Origin: Proteobacteria bacterium SG_bin5
Lineage (GTDB): Bacteria > Pseudomonadota > Alphaproteobacteria > Sphingomonadales > Sphingomonadaceae
DNA length: 48,439 bases
Direction: 5' to 3'
Assembly: GCA_002083475.1 (NCBI GenBank)
Contig: LWDI01000073.1
Location: 1 to 48,439, forward strand
Positions 23,470 to 32,455 of the stretch are shown here, one piece after another; the first letter of the stretch is position 1; every line of letters starts with the position of its first letter. Under the pieces are notes generated by a model, which was not told the origin of the DNA, did not search any database, and saw only the letters and a program-made list of their open reading frames with translations. Both the position numbers and the translations under genes were made by a program.

Positions 23470-23543
23470 GAAACCGGGATCGGTCCGTTTGAGCTAAATT
23501 AACGTCTGCCGCTTATCGTCCCCGGGAAACTGGAGTGACGAAA

Positions 23544-23960
23544 ATGAGGGCGGTCCCGAAGATTGGCATCCTGCTCGCGGCATTGGGTCTGCCGCTTCCG
23601 GCGCACGCAGCCGAGTCGTCGAACATTTCAATAAACCTTTCGGGAACGGTTCCAGTAATTTGTAGAGCGGAACTGGATTCCTCGGTCGTCCCCGTTGCCG
23701 AGGGCCGGTTCGTACTTGGGTCGATGTCTGAGTTTTGTAATAATGCTACGGGTTTCGTCGTGGTAGCCCGTTATGGTTCTTTCGGGTCCGAGGGGGTGAC
23801 TTTATTCGTAGATGGCGAGGAAAAAGCGCTGACGGCGTCTGGTGAGATTGAATTGCTGCGACGCGACCGACCATCGATTGGCGTGCATCAGCTTGAAATG
23901 CAAACCATTAACACGAGCAACCCATCCGTGAATCTTTATATCGAAGTTCGCCCAAGATAG
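23544..23960 (+). CDS. Small terminal pilus-subunit-like protein
   Basis: A 138-residue secreted protein. ATG 23544 is preferred over GTG 23535 because GGAG (23532-23535) has correct spacing only for the former. Signal about residues 1-23 ending PAHAAE. The mature part begins SSNISINLSGTVPVICRAEL, with the donor-strand-like alternation before the first Cys, and the second Cys is in MSEFCNNATGFVVVARYGSF. The end, VNLYIEVRPR, is shorter than in the other subunits. It is the last gene of the cluster, 105 bases after the adhesin gene, and a TTAACGTC at 23499 resembles the motif upstream of the operon, so it may have its own promoter. It could be a terminator or anchor subunit. Confidence 0.7.
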   Translation: MRAVPKIGILLAALGLPLPAHAAESSNISINLSGTVPVICRAELDSSVVPVAEGRFVLGSMSEFCNNATGFVVVARYGSFGSEGVTLFVDGEEKALTASGEIELLRRDRPSIGVHQLEMQTINTSNPSVNLYIEVRPR

Positions 23961-24818
23961 CATCCTCGATAAAAGGGGCCTTCACAGAAATCGCTTTTCT
24001 AGATGATCGTTCTCACAGCCAGGTGGCGCAGTGCGCGCTCGATTTAAACTTCTTGAGTCAGATAATGGTTGGTGAGGTGGCCGTCCTGTAATGTCCGCGC
24101 CTTGCCGCAGGGCATGCGGGAGCCGGTCATTCTCGCGGTTGCGAGCGCCACATTTTGCTGGGCGACGGCGGCACAGCTGAAAACTAGCGCGTTCAGCACC
24201 GTTTGCAGGTGAGATCGGCGGTTGACGCGCCGACAAGTGCAAGCCGGTTCTCCATAACGCCACCTGCGATGTTGTGTGCTACGCGGTTGAGGCCCAATAG
24301 GTACCTCTGCTATCGTTGGTGAAGCAGCCGGCTGGCACGCTGGCGATGATCCACGGTCCGGGATCACTCATGAGGAAAGACCTCCTCGCCGCCGAGCAGG
24401 AGCGAGTTGACGTCTTGAACCCGCATAAAACCTAGTCTGAGGCGCAGCTCGATCTTAAGCCCGCCGGACGGATACTTCTCGATGAGATCCAGAGGTTGAC
24501 AATATGGCGCGGCGGCAGCTTGTGCGCCGCAGGACCAGCGGCGGCGCGCCTGCGCGCTACTTGGTTAGAGAAAGACGATCACCGGCGTTGCCTGTCCGTG
24601 GCACGTCAGCGCGATCGAATCGAAGGTTGCCAGCTGAAGCCGGGCCACATCAGCATGGACAACCTCCCCAGCTGAAATGAGCCGACCGTGCCCGAGGCAG
24701 GCGCGGCAGCATGCACACGCACCATGACGCGCCGTTTCCGTGATTGCCTGGTGCTTGATCGATATTTTCGCGCCGCTCGGTCCTCCGCCAACGTGGAAGC
24801 CGAACCCCCAGAAAACCG
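23961..24818. other. Decayed region between pilus cluster and tRNA-Thr
   Basis: About 860 bases with no intact gene. On the minus strand several short stretches look like protein but are broken. One, 24585 to about 24720, reads CRACLGHGRLISAGEVVHAD, VARLQLATFDSIALTCHGQA, ending PVIVFL, loosely like a Cys-x-x-Cys/His/CH HNH endonuclease. Another, near 24370-24470, ends LLLGGEEVFPHE and overlaps a further short frame. No inverted terminal repeats and no complete transposase or integrase were seen. It is best explained as leftover mobile or phage sequence at the tRNA. Confidence 0.45.
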
Positions 24819-24894
24819 TGGTGCCGCTTGCGTGACTCGAACACGCGACCCCATCATTACGAATGATGTGCTCTACCGGCTGAGCTAAAGCGGC
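24819..24894 (-). tRNA. tRNA-Thr (anticodon CGU)
   Basis: On the minus strand the 76 bases fold as a cloverleaf. The acceptor GCCGCTT (5') pairs with AAGCGGC, followed by discriminator A and an encoded CCA. The D-arm has TTTAGCTCAGCCGGTAGAGC, the anticodon stem CATCA/TGATG encloses the loop TTCGTAA with anticodon CGT, and the T-arm has GTTCGAGTC. It reads ACG codons. The 3' end faces the accessory region (lower coordinates). It lies about 140 bases ahead of the divergent PAS gene. Confidence 0.97.
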
Positions 24895-25037
24895 CCGGTG
24901 CCTGGGCGAGCGGCGCGCTTATCAGCTTGGTCGCGCGCGCGCAAGTCGGCGTGTTTGGCCGCGCGCTTTACCCATCATTTACCATGGTCGGGCACAAGGG
25001 GCCCTGGGGGCGATCGGCCGCCGGAGACGAGTGCGCC

Positions 25038-26303
25038 ATGGATAGGCTGGGGTTCGACGAGGACGGGGTGACCGAAGTCGCGGGCGACGAAGGGGCAGAT
25101 ATGAGCGTGGACGACAATCCGAGCCCGCAAATCGGCAGCGACGAGCGCCGGATGCACGTGCGCGCCTATAATCATTGGGTCGCGCTGCTCGGCGGGCGGC
25201 CCTATCCCGATATCGCCGATCTCGATCCCGAAAACATCGCCGATTTCGGCCCGCATTCGGTGCTGCTCGATTTCACCGCCGGGATCGAGGATCCCCAGGT
25301 CCGCTATCTCGGCCAGGCGTTGCGCGACGAATGCGGCCTCAGCGGCACGATCGCGCGGATCAGCGACGTGCCGAGCCGCTCGCTGCTCTCGCGGCTCACC
25401 GATCATTATCTGCAGATCATCGCCAATCGCGCGCCGATCGGCTTCGAGGCCGAATTCGTCGGGCTGCGCGGGCACAACACCCTGTACCGCGGCATTTTGA
25501 TGCCCTTTTCCTCGACCGGCGAGACGATCGATTTCATCTATGGCGTGATCAACTGGAAGGAGATGGTCGACCCCGCGACTCAGGCCGCGCTCGAAGCCGA
25601 GGTCGCCGCCGCGATTCGCCAGCCGCGCGCGCCGCTCGCCGCGACCGGCTGGGCGAGCGGGCCGAGCGCGGGCATGGCGCCGATCGAGGAAGTCGCTCCC
25701 GCGCAAGGGGGCACGTTGCCGCTCGCCGATCAGCTCACGCTCGCCCAGCAAAGCGCCGCCGCCGTCCGCGCCGCCGACACGCGCAGCCGCGCCGCGCTCT
25801 ACCGCGCGCTCGCCCGCGCTTATGATTTCGCCGCCGCCGCCGATGCCGATCCGGCGGGCTATGCCGCGCTGCTCGCGACCGCCGGGATCAAGGCGCAAGC
25901 GCGCGCGCCGATGACGCCGATCGTCAAGCTCGTCTTCGGCGCCGATCACGACAAGACGCGGCTCACCGAATATGCGAGCGTCCTCGCCCATGCCCGGCGC
26001 CACAATGTGCCGGCGGGCGCGCTCGCCGATTTCCTCGAAGTGAGCGAGGGCGGGATCAAGGGCGTGGTCGCCGCCGAGCGCGCCGCCAAGCGCCCGGCAT
26101 CGCCCCCGCGCGATCCGCTCGCCAAGGCGCGGCGCAAGCTCGACTCGGCGCCGGTGCTGGGTGAGGTGGCGCTGCCGGTCGCGGCCGACGACGGCGCGCT
26201 GGTGGTGCTCGTCGCGCGCAAGGGGGCGGCGTTCCAAGTGCTCGCCAGCCTCGACGCGGGCGACCCCGCCGCCGCCCGCGCCATCGCGCGCGCGGCGGGC
26301 TGA
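25038..26303 (+). CDS. PAS-domain protein of unknown function
   Basis: A 421-residue soluble protein. Residues about 30-185 form a PAS-like sensor domain: RRMHVRAYNHWVALLGGRPY, PDIADLDPENIADFGPHSVL, IARISDVPSRSLLSRLTDHY, and FSSTGETIDFIYGVINWKEM at the end of the fold. The middle is Ala-rich and helical; from about residue 275 come AADTRSRAALYRALARAYDF and TEYASVLAHARRHNVPAGAL, followed by DFLEVSEGGIKGVVAAERAA. I recognise no kinase, GGDEF or HTH output. ATG 25038 is chosen because GGAG (25023-25026) precedes it; the frame is open further up (ATG 24984). It lies 52 bases before the glutamate dehydrogenase gene on the same strand, so co-transcription is likely. Confidence 0.8.
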   Translation: MDRLGFDEDGVTEVAGDEGADMSVDDNPSPQIGSDERRMHVRAYNHWVALLGGRPYPDIADLDPENIADFGPHSVLLDFTAGIEDPQVRYLGQALRDECGLSGTIARISDVPSRSLLSRLTDHYLQIIANRAPIGFEAEFVGLRGHNTLYRGILMPFSSTGETIDFIYGVINWKEMVDPATQAALEAEVAAAIRQPRAPLAATGWASGPSAGMAPIEEVAPAQGGTLPLADQLTLAQQSAAAVRAADTRSRAALYRALARAYDFAAAADADPAGYAALLATAGIKAQARAPMTPIVKLVFGADHDKTRLTEYASVLAHARRHNVPAGALADFLEVSEGGIKGVVAAERAAKRPASPPRDPLAKARRKLDSAPVLGEVALPVAADDGALVVLVARKGAAFQVLASLDAGDPAAARAIARAAG

Positions 26304-26355
26304 GCGCCGCCACTCCCAGCTTGCCCCGCACCGCGTGCCGCGCCTAGAAGCGCGC

Positions 26356-29300
26356 ATGGTCAAAGCCACGCTGAAGTCGTTGTCGGACGCGCTCGCGGTT
26401 CGACTGGTCGAGGGGGCCCTGCCGGGCGAATTGGAGGGCTTCGGCGATGCCGAGCGGGCCGAGGCGGCGCGCTTCGTCGCCGCCACCGCCGGCGCCCGTC
26501 CCGCCGCCACCGCGCGGATGGAGCTCGAGACGATCAGCGGCGACGAGACCAACCGCCAGATGCGGCTCGCGATCGTCAACGACGACATGCCTTTCCTGGT
26601 CGATTCGATCGCGGCGACGATCGGCGCGCACGGCATCGACATCGATCGCATCATCCACCCCGTGCTCCCGGTGACGCGCGGCGCCGATGGGACGATCGAC
26701 GCGGTGGGCGAGGGCGCGCCCGAATCGATGATCTATATCGAGATGGCGCGCGTCGACGCGCGCCGCCGCCGCGCCTTGATCGCCGATCTCGAGCGCGCGC
26801 TCGCCAACGTCCGCGCCGCCGTCGACGATTGGGAGCCGATGCAGGCGATGATGGCCGACGACGCCGAACGGCTGCGCGCGAGCGACGATGCCGCCGAGCG
26901 CGAGGGCGGCGATTTGCTCAACTGGTTCCTCGATCGCCACTTCACGCTGCTCGGCCATGAATGTTGGCGGCGCGACGGACCCAACGACCGGCTCGGCCTC
27001 GCCCGGCTCGATCAGACGGTGCCGATCCTCGCGGAGAATTCGCGCCAATTGGCGCTCGATTGGTTCGCCGCCGGCAATGCCGCGCCGCTGCTCGTGAAAT
27101 CGAACCTGATTTCGAGCGTTCACCGCGCGGTGCCGCTCGATCTGGTGCTGGTGCCGCTGCGCGAGGGCGGCGCGCTCGTCGGGCTGTCGATCCATGCCGG
27201 GCTGTGGACCTCCTCGGCGCTCAACGCCGCGCCGCAAACGGTGCCGGTGCTGCGCGCGCGGCTCGCCGCGATGGAGGCCAAGTTCGGCTTCGATCCCAAG
27301 GGCCATGCCGGCAAGGCGCTGGCGCACGCGCTCACCCAATTGCCGCACGATCTGCTCACCGGCTTCGATGCCGCCTCGGTCGAGCAATTGGCGCTCACCG
27401 CGATGTCGCTCGCCGATCGCCCGCGCCCGCAAATGGTGCTGGTGCGCTCGATCCTGGGGCGGCATTTGATCGCTTTCGTCTGGCTGCCGCGCGACGATCT
27501 GACGACGGTGCGGCGCATCGCGATCGGCGACATGCTCGCCGAGGCGGCGCACGGCGCCTTGCTCAATTGGACGATCGCGCTCGAAGACGGGGTGGTGGCG
27601 ATGCTGCGCTACACTTTCGATCTGCGCGGCGAGGGGCGGTTGCCCGATGTCGGCCCGCTCAACCAGAGGTTGGAGCGGATGGTGCGCGGGTGGGTGCCGG
27701 CGGTCGAGGCGGCGATCGCCGAGCGCGCCGATCCCGCGCGCGCCGCCCGGCTCGCGCTGCGCCACGCGAACAGCTTCCCGCAGGCCTATCGCGCGGTCGC
27801 GACCGCAGAGGAAGCGGCGCGCGACATCTTGCGGCTGACGACGCTCGAAACCCCCGAGGCGCGTTCGGTGCGGCTCTATCGCGGCGAGAGCGGGCCGCGC
27901 TTGAAAATCTATCGCTATGGCGGCGCGCTCGCCTTGTCGGACGCGGTGCCGGTGCTCGAGAATTTCGGCTTCCGCGTGATCGAGGAAGTGCCGACCGCGC
28001 TCGCCGACGAGGCCGAGGGCTATATCCATGATTTCGCGATCCAGCTGAGCCCCGAGGCCGCGCCGGGCCTGATCGAGGGCGACCCGACGGTGCTCGAAAA
28101 GGCGATCGCCGCCGTGCTCGAAGGCCAGGCGGAGAATGACCAGTTCAACCGGCTGATCGTCGACGCGGGGCTCAGCCCGCAGGCGGTGGTGCTGTTCCGC
28201 GCCTGGTTCCGCTATCTGCGCCAGGCGGGCATGGCCTATAGCCTGGTGACGGTGGTCGATGCGTTGCGCCGCGCGCCCCAAGTCGCCGCCGCGCTCATCG
28301 CCCGGTTCGAGGCGGCGCACGCGCCGGCGGGCGGCGATGTCGACGCCGCCGATGCCGAGGTCGCGCGTGGGCTCGACACCGTCCATGCGATCGACGACGA
28401 CCGTATCCTGCGCAGCATCGCCGGGGTGATCGCGGCGACCCTGCGCACCAATTTCTATGCCCCCGCCGCGCGCGAGGCGATCGCCTTCAAGCTCGAAAGC
28501 GCCAAGGTGCCGGGGCTCCCCGCGCCGCTCCCCTGGCGCGAGATCTGGGTCTATAGCCCGCGCGTCGAGGGCATTCACTTGCGCGCCGGGCCGGTGGCGC
28601 GCGGCGGCTTGCGCTGGTCCGATCGGCGCGACGATTTCCGCACCGAAATTCTGGGCCTGATGAAGGCGCAGCGCGTGAAGAACGCGGTGATCGTGCCGAC
28701 CGGGGCCAAGGGCGGCTTCTATCCCAAGGCGCTCCCCAACCCCGCCAATCGTGACGCCTGGCTGGCGGAAGGGACCGAAGCCTATCGCATCTTCATCCGC
28801 ACCTTGCTGTCGGTGACCGACAATATCGTCGAGGGGCGGGTGGTCCACCCCGAAGGCGTGCGCATCCATGACGGCGAGGACCCCTATTTCGTCGTCGCCG
28901 CCGACAAGGGCACCGCGACCTTCAGCGACGTCGCCAACGCGATCGCGCGGGAGCGCGGCTTTTGGCTGGGCGACGCCTTCGCGAGCGGCGGCAGCCAGGG
29001 CTATGACCATAAGGCGATGGGCATCACCGCCAAGGGCGGCTGGGTCTCGGTCCAGCGCCACTTCGCCGAGCGCGGGGTGGACGTGCAGACCGACAGCATC
29101 CGCGTGGTCGGCTGTGGCGACATGTCGGGCGACGTTTTCGGCAACGGGATGTTGCTCTCCAAGGCGCTCAAATTGGTGGCGGCGTTCGATCATCGCCACA
29201 TCTTCATCGACCCCAATCCCGATCCGGCGGCGAGCTGGGACGAGCGCGCGCGGCTGTTCGCTTTGCCGCGATCGAGCTGGGCCGATTATGATCGGGCGTT

Positions 29301-30972
29301 GATCTCGCCCGGCGGTGGGGTGTTCGCGCGCACCGAAAAGCTCATCCGCCTCTCCGACGAAGCGCGCGCCGCGCTCGGGATCGACGCGGCCGCGCTCGAT
29401 CCGGCGGCGCTCATTTCGGCGATCCTGAAGGCGCCGGTCGACCTCATCTGGTTCGGCGGCATCGGCACTTATGTGAAGGCGGCGGCCGAAAACAACGTCC
29501 AGGTCGGCGATCCCGCCAATGATCGGCTGCGCGTGAACGCCGAGGAACTCCGCGCGGTCGCGATCGGCGAGGGCGCCAATCTCGGCGTCACCCAAGCCGG
29601 GCGCATCGCCTTCGCCAGCTATGGCGGGCGGATCAACACCGATTTCATCGACAATTCGGCCGGCGTCGATTGTTCGGACAACGAAGTGAACATCAAGATC
29701 GCGCTCAACCGCGAAATGACCGAGGGCCGGCTCGATTTCGACGCGCGCAACGATTTGCTCGCGGGGATGACCGACGACGTCGCGCATATCGTGCTCGAGG
29801 ACAATCGGCTGCAGACCTTGGCGCTCTCGATCATGGAGCATGACGGCGCGGGCGCCTTGCCGAGCTATGTGCGGCTGATCGAGATTTTCGAAGGCAGCGG
29901 GCGGCTCGATCGCCATGTCGAGGGGTTGGGATCGAACGACGATCTGCTGCGCCGCGCGCAGGACCGGCGCGGGCTGACGCGCCCCGAACTCGCGGTGCTG
30001 CTCGCGACCGCCAAGCTCGCGCTGCAAGACGCGATCGAACATAGCCCGCTCGCCGGCGACGAAGCGACGCGCGCCGATCTCCACGCCGCTTTCCCGCCGG
30101 CGATGCGCGAAGCGTTCGGCGCGGCGATCGATCAGCACCGGCTGCGCGGCGAAATCGTCGCGACCAAGCTCGCCAACCGCATCGTCAACCGGCTCGGCGT
30201 GCTTCACCCCTTCGAACTCGCCGAGGAAGAGGGCGCGGCGCTCGCCGATATCGCGGCGATGTTCGTCGTCGTCGAACATTTGTTCGAACTGCCCGCGCTG
30301 TGGGCCGAGATCGAAGCGGCGGCGGTGCCCGAGGCGGCGCGGATCGCGATGTTCGACGAGGTCGCGCTGGCGACGCGCTCGCACATCGCCGATCTGCTAC
30401 GGCTATCGGCCCCCGGGGCTAGCCCCGGGGCGGTGCTCGCGCGCGTCGGCGCGGGGGTCGAGGCGATCGAGGCGCGACTCGCGAGCCTGCTCGAGGACGA
30501 AGCGCGCGGGCAAAGCGCGCGGATCGCGCAGCGGTTGCAGACGGCCGGCGCTCCCGTCGAGCTCGTGCGCAAGGTCGTGCGCATCTTCGAGCTCGACGGC
30601 GCGGTGGGGCTCGCCGAGCTCAGCCAACGGCTCGCCTTGCCGGTCGAGGCGCTGACGCGCGGCTTCACCCGGCTCGGCGAGGCGCTGGGGCTCGACTGGG
30701 CGCAAACCCAGGCGGCGCGGCTCGAATCGAGCGACCCGTGGGAGCGGCTGTTGATCGCCGGGCTGGCGCGCGATTTCCAGCAGATCAGGCTCGATTTCCT
30801 CGGCCGCGCGGGCGGCGACGCCCCGGCGCGCGTCGAGACCTGGCTCGGTGACCATGGTCCCCGCGTCGCGCAGTTCCGCGCGCTCGTCGATCGCGCGCGC
30901 CGCGCGACCGCGCCCAACGCGGCAATGCTCGCACAGATCGCCGGGCAGGCACGGGTGTTGCTCGCTCGCTAG
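26356..30972 (+). CDS. gdhB: NAD-specific glutamate dehydrogenase, large (GDH-180 type)
   Basis: A 1538-residue enzyme that oxidises glutamate to 2-oxoglutarate and ammonia with NAD. The large family (about 1500-1650 residues) has N-terminal ACT-like regulatory segments (MRLAIVNDDMPFLVDSIAAT, about residues 70-90), a long helical region (RHFTLLGHECWRRD), and a catalytic core. The core contains LRAGPVARGGLRWSDRRDDF, TEILGLMKAQRVKNAVIVPT and GAKGGFYPKAL (residues ~740-790). The NAD domain has DLIWFGGIGTYVKA and EGANLGVTQAGRIAF. The C-terminal ~400 residues are helical. ATG 26356 follows the PAS gene by 52 bases. Known in Streptomyces, Caulobacter and Pseudomonas for arginine/glutamate catabolism. 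It appears complete. Confidence 0.96.
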   Translation: MVKATLKSLSDALAVRLVEGALPGELEGFGDAERAEAARFVAATAGARPAATARMELETISGDETNRQMRLAIVNDDMPFLVDSIAATIGAHGIDIDRIIHPVLPVTRGADGTIDAVGEGAPESMIYIEMARVDARRRRALIADLERALANVRAAVDDWEPMQAMMADDAERLRASDDAAEREGGDLLNWFLDRHFTLLGHECWRRDGPNDRLGLARLDQTVPILAENSRQLALDWFAAGNAAPLLVKSNLISSVHRAVPLDLVLVPLREGGALVGLSIHAGLWTSSALNAAPQTVPVLRARLAAMEAKFGFDPKGHAGKALAHALTQLPHDLLTGFDAASVEQLALTAMSLADRPRPQMVLVRSILGRHLIAFVWLPRDDLTTVRRIAIGDMLAEAAHGALLNWTIALEDGVVAMLRYTFDLRGEGRLPDVGPLNQRLERMVRGWVPAVEAAIAERADPARAARLALRHANSFPQAYRAVATAEEAARDILRLTTLETPEARSVRLYRGESGPRLKIYRYGGALALSDAVPVLENFGFRVIEEVPTALADEAEGYIHDFAIQLSPEAAPGLIEGDPTVLEKAIAAVLEGQAENDQFNRLIVDAGLSPQAVVLFRAWFRYLRQAGMAYSLVTVVDALRRAPQVAAALIARFEAAHAPAGGDVDAADAEVARGLDTVHAIDDDRILRSIAGVIAATLRTNFYAPAAREAIAFKLESAKVPGLPAPLPWREIWVYSPRVEGIHLRAGPVARGGLRWSDRRDDFRTEILGLMKAQRVKNAVIVPTGAKGGFYPKALPNPANRDAWLAEGTEAYRIFIRTLLSVTDNIVEGRVVHPEGVRIHDGEDPYFVVAADKGTATFSDVANAIARERGFWLGDAFASGGSQGYDHKAMGITAKGGWVSVQRHFAERGVDVQTDSIRVVGCGDMSGDVFGNGMLLSKALKLVAAFDHRHIFIDPNPDPAASWDERARLFALPRSSWADYDRALISPGGGVFARTEKLIRLSDEARAALGIDAAALDPAALISAILKAPVDLIWFGGIGTYVKAAAENNVQVGDPANDRLRVNAEELRAVAIGEGANLGVTQAGRIAFASYGGRINTDFIDNSAGVDCSDNEVNIKIALNREMTEGRLDFDARNDLLAGMTDDVAHIVLEDNRLQTLALSIMEHDGAGALPSYVRLIEIFEGSGRLDRHVEGLGSNDDLLRRAQDRRGLTRPELAVLLATAKLALQDAIEHSPLAGDEATRADLHAAFPPAMREAFGAAIDQHRLRGEIVATKLANRIVNRLGVLHPFELAEEEGAALADIAAMFVVVEHLFELPALWAEIEAAAVPEAARIAMFDEVALATRSHIADLLRLSAPGASPGAVLARVGAGVEAIEARLASLLEDEARGQSARIAQRLQTAGAPVELVRKVVRIFELDGAVGLAELSQRLALPVEALTRGFTRLGEALGLDWAQTQAARLESSDPWERLLIAGLARDFQQIRLDFLGRAGGDAPARVETWLGDHGPRVAQFRALVDRARRATAPNAAMLAQIAGQARVLLAR

Positions 30973-30984
30973 CTCGGCGGGCGC

Positions 30985-31344
30985 CTATTTGCCCCCGCCG
31001 CGCCGGGTGAGCGCGGCGACACAGCTCGCGCGGTCGATCGGCGCGCCATCGGGCTGGCGCGCGTCGACATGCGTCACCACGCTCGCCGTCCCTTTGGGAT
31101 AAAGATAAGCGTCGAGCACGCAGATCGGCCCGGCGAATTGCAGCTTGCGCCCCACGCCTTCGGTTACGTCGGCGTCGGGCTTGCCGAACAAGGCGATCAG
31201 CTGCGGCGCGCTCTGGCCGAGCACGCGTTCGAGCCCGACGCGGTTGAGGCTGGGTATCGGCACCGGCGCCGCGCGTTCACTCGCCGGCGGCACCACGGTC
31301 CCCGCGCAACCGCCGAGCGCCAGAAGAATCGGTAAAAGCCGCAT
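30985..31344 (-). CDS. Small lipoprotein of unknown function
   Basis: A 119-residue protein with a lipoprotein signal: MRLLPILLALGGC, Cys13 being the lipidated residue. A short Pro-rich linker follows (TVVPPASERAAPVPIPSLNR), then a small domain: LERVLGQSAPQLIALFGKPD, ADVTEGVGRKLQFAGPICVL, DAYLYPKGTASVVTHVDARQ, with a pair of cysteines (PICVLD and ASCVAAL). LxxLxGxPxxxxxEGxxxxWQY-like patterns occur in SmpA/OmlA-related lipoproteins, so a distant relation to the BamE-like fold is possible but not shown. It is convergent with glutamate dehydrogenase (12 bases between stops) and divergent from the kinase gene. Confidence 0.8.
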   Translation of the reverse strand: MRLLPILLALGGCAGTVVPPASERAAPVPIPSLNRVGLERVLGQSAPQLIALFGKPDADVTEGVGRKLQFAGPICVLDAYLYPKGTASVVTHVDARQPDGAPIDRASCVAALTRRGGGK

Positions 31345-31410
31345 CGCACACCCCGTTGCGCAGTCACGCCCCGCGCTTTAGGCGAGCCCATCGCCTTTAG
31401 GGAGAGTTAA

Positions 31411-32418
31411 GTGAGCCAAGCCGCCTTTGACGTGGTCGCGATCGGCAATGCCATCGTCGACATTCTTGCCCATGCCGACGACGCCTTCATCGCCGAACAG
31501 GGCATGACCAAGGGCTCGATGCAGCTCGTCTTCTCCCCCGCCGAGGCCGATGCGCTCTATGCCAAAATGGGTCCCGGGATCGAGGCGAGCGGCGGTTCGG
31601 CGGCGAACACCGTCGCCGGGATCGCCGCGCTCGGCGGCAAATGCGGCTTCATCGGCCAAGTGGCGGACGATCAGCTCGGCCAGGTGTTCGCGCACGACAT
31701 TCGCTCGATCGGCGTCGCGTTCGACACGCCCGTGCGCGCCGGCGAGCCCGCGACCGCGCGCTGCCTGATCTTCGTCACCCCCGATGGCCAGCGGACGATG
31801 AACACCTTCCTCGGCGCCTCGCAATTCCTGCCGGCGCAGGCGCTCAGCCGGTCGCTGATCGCGGATGCGGCGATCCTTTATCTCGAAGGCTATCTTTGGG
31901 ACCCCGAGGAGCCGCGCGCGGCGATGCGCGCCGCGATCGACATCGCGCGCGGCGCGGGGCGGCGGGTCGCCTTCACGCTTTCCGACGTGTTCTGCATCAG
32001 CCGGCATGGCGATGATTTCCGCGCGCTGCTCCAGGGCGGGCTGATCGATATTTTGTTCGCGAACGAGAATGAACTGCTCGCGCTCGCCGAGATGGACGAT
32101 TTCGAAGCCGCGCTCGCCGCCGTCGCGCCGCTGGTGCCGCTGCTGGTGGTGACCCGCTCGGAAAAAGGCGCGCTCGCGATCGCGCGTGGCGAGAGCGCGG
32201 TGGTCGCCGCCGAGCCGATCGAGCGCGTGGTCGATACCACCGGCGCGGGCGATTTGTTCGCCGCCGGCTTCCTGCATGGCCAGGCGCGCGGGCTGCCGCT
32301 CGACCAATCGCTGCGGCTGGGGGCGATTTGCGCGGCGGAGGTTATCAGCCACGTCGGCGCGCGGCCGCAGGTCGATCTGAAGGCGCTGGCGGCGGAAAAG
32401 CTGGGGGTGCAGGTTTGA
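31411..32418 (+). CDS. PfkB-family sugar/nucleoside kinase, probably adenosine kinase
   Basis: A 335-residue ribokinase-fold enzyme starting at GTG after GGGAGAG. The N-terminal signature GNAIVDILAHADDAFIAEQG and the glycine-rich SGGSAANTVAGIAALGGKCG are PfkB signature 1, and DTTGAGDLFAAGFLHG (about 275-290) is signature 2, with Asp281 as catalytic base. MTKGSMQLVFSPAEADALY near residue 31 is typical of the group annotated as adenosine kinase in alphaproteobacteria. This enzyme phosphorylates adenosine to AMP in purine salvage; guanosine or a sugar cannot be excluded. A strong terminator follows ten bases after the stop. The gene stands alone. Confidence 0.9.
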   Translation: MSQAAFDVVAIGNAIVDILAHADDAFIAEQGMTKGSMQLVFSPAEADALYAKMGPGIEASGGSAANTVAGIAALGGKCGFIGQVADDQLGQVFAHDIRSIGVAFDTPVRAGEPATARCLIFVTPDGQRTMNTFLGASQFLPAQALSRSLIADAAILYLEGYLWDPEEPRAAMRAAIDIARGAGRRVAFTLSDVFCISRHGDDFRALLQGGLIDILFANENELLALAEMDDFEAALAAVAPLVPLLVVTRSEKGALAIARGESAVVAAEPIERVVDTTGAGDLFAAGFLHGQARGLPLDQSLRLGAICAAEVISHVGARPQVDLKALAAEKLGVQV

Positions 32419-32428
32419 TCGGGGTCTC

Positions 32429-32454
32429 GCTCCAGCTTTAGCTGGAGCTTTTTT
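32429..32454 (+). terminator. Intrinsic terminator after the adenosine kinase gene
   Basis: GCTCCAGC (32429-32436) and GCTGGAGC (32441-32448) form an 8-bp stem with a TTTA loop, followed directly by six T. It begins ten bases after the kinase stop. The best terminator in the window. Confidence 0.92.
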
Positions 32455-32455
32455 G

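Noticed and set aside
23982..24367. Minus-strand frames after the pilus cluster
   Set aside because: No domain, no ribosome site, composition as expected of non-coding sequence; treated as decayed DNA.
24819..24850. Duplicated tRNA 3' end as a second attachment site
   Set aside because: Looked for tgcgtgactcgaac-like sequence around 11160-11320, 13430-13740 and 14240-15445 and found none.
26344..30384. A very long open frame (over 1300 codons) on the minus strand opposite glutamate dehydrogenase
   Set aside because: Its sequence is the Arg/His/Gln-rich antisense shadow typical of high-GC genes; the plus strand has clear GDH motifs over the same range.
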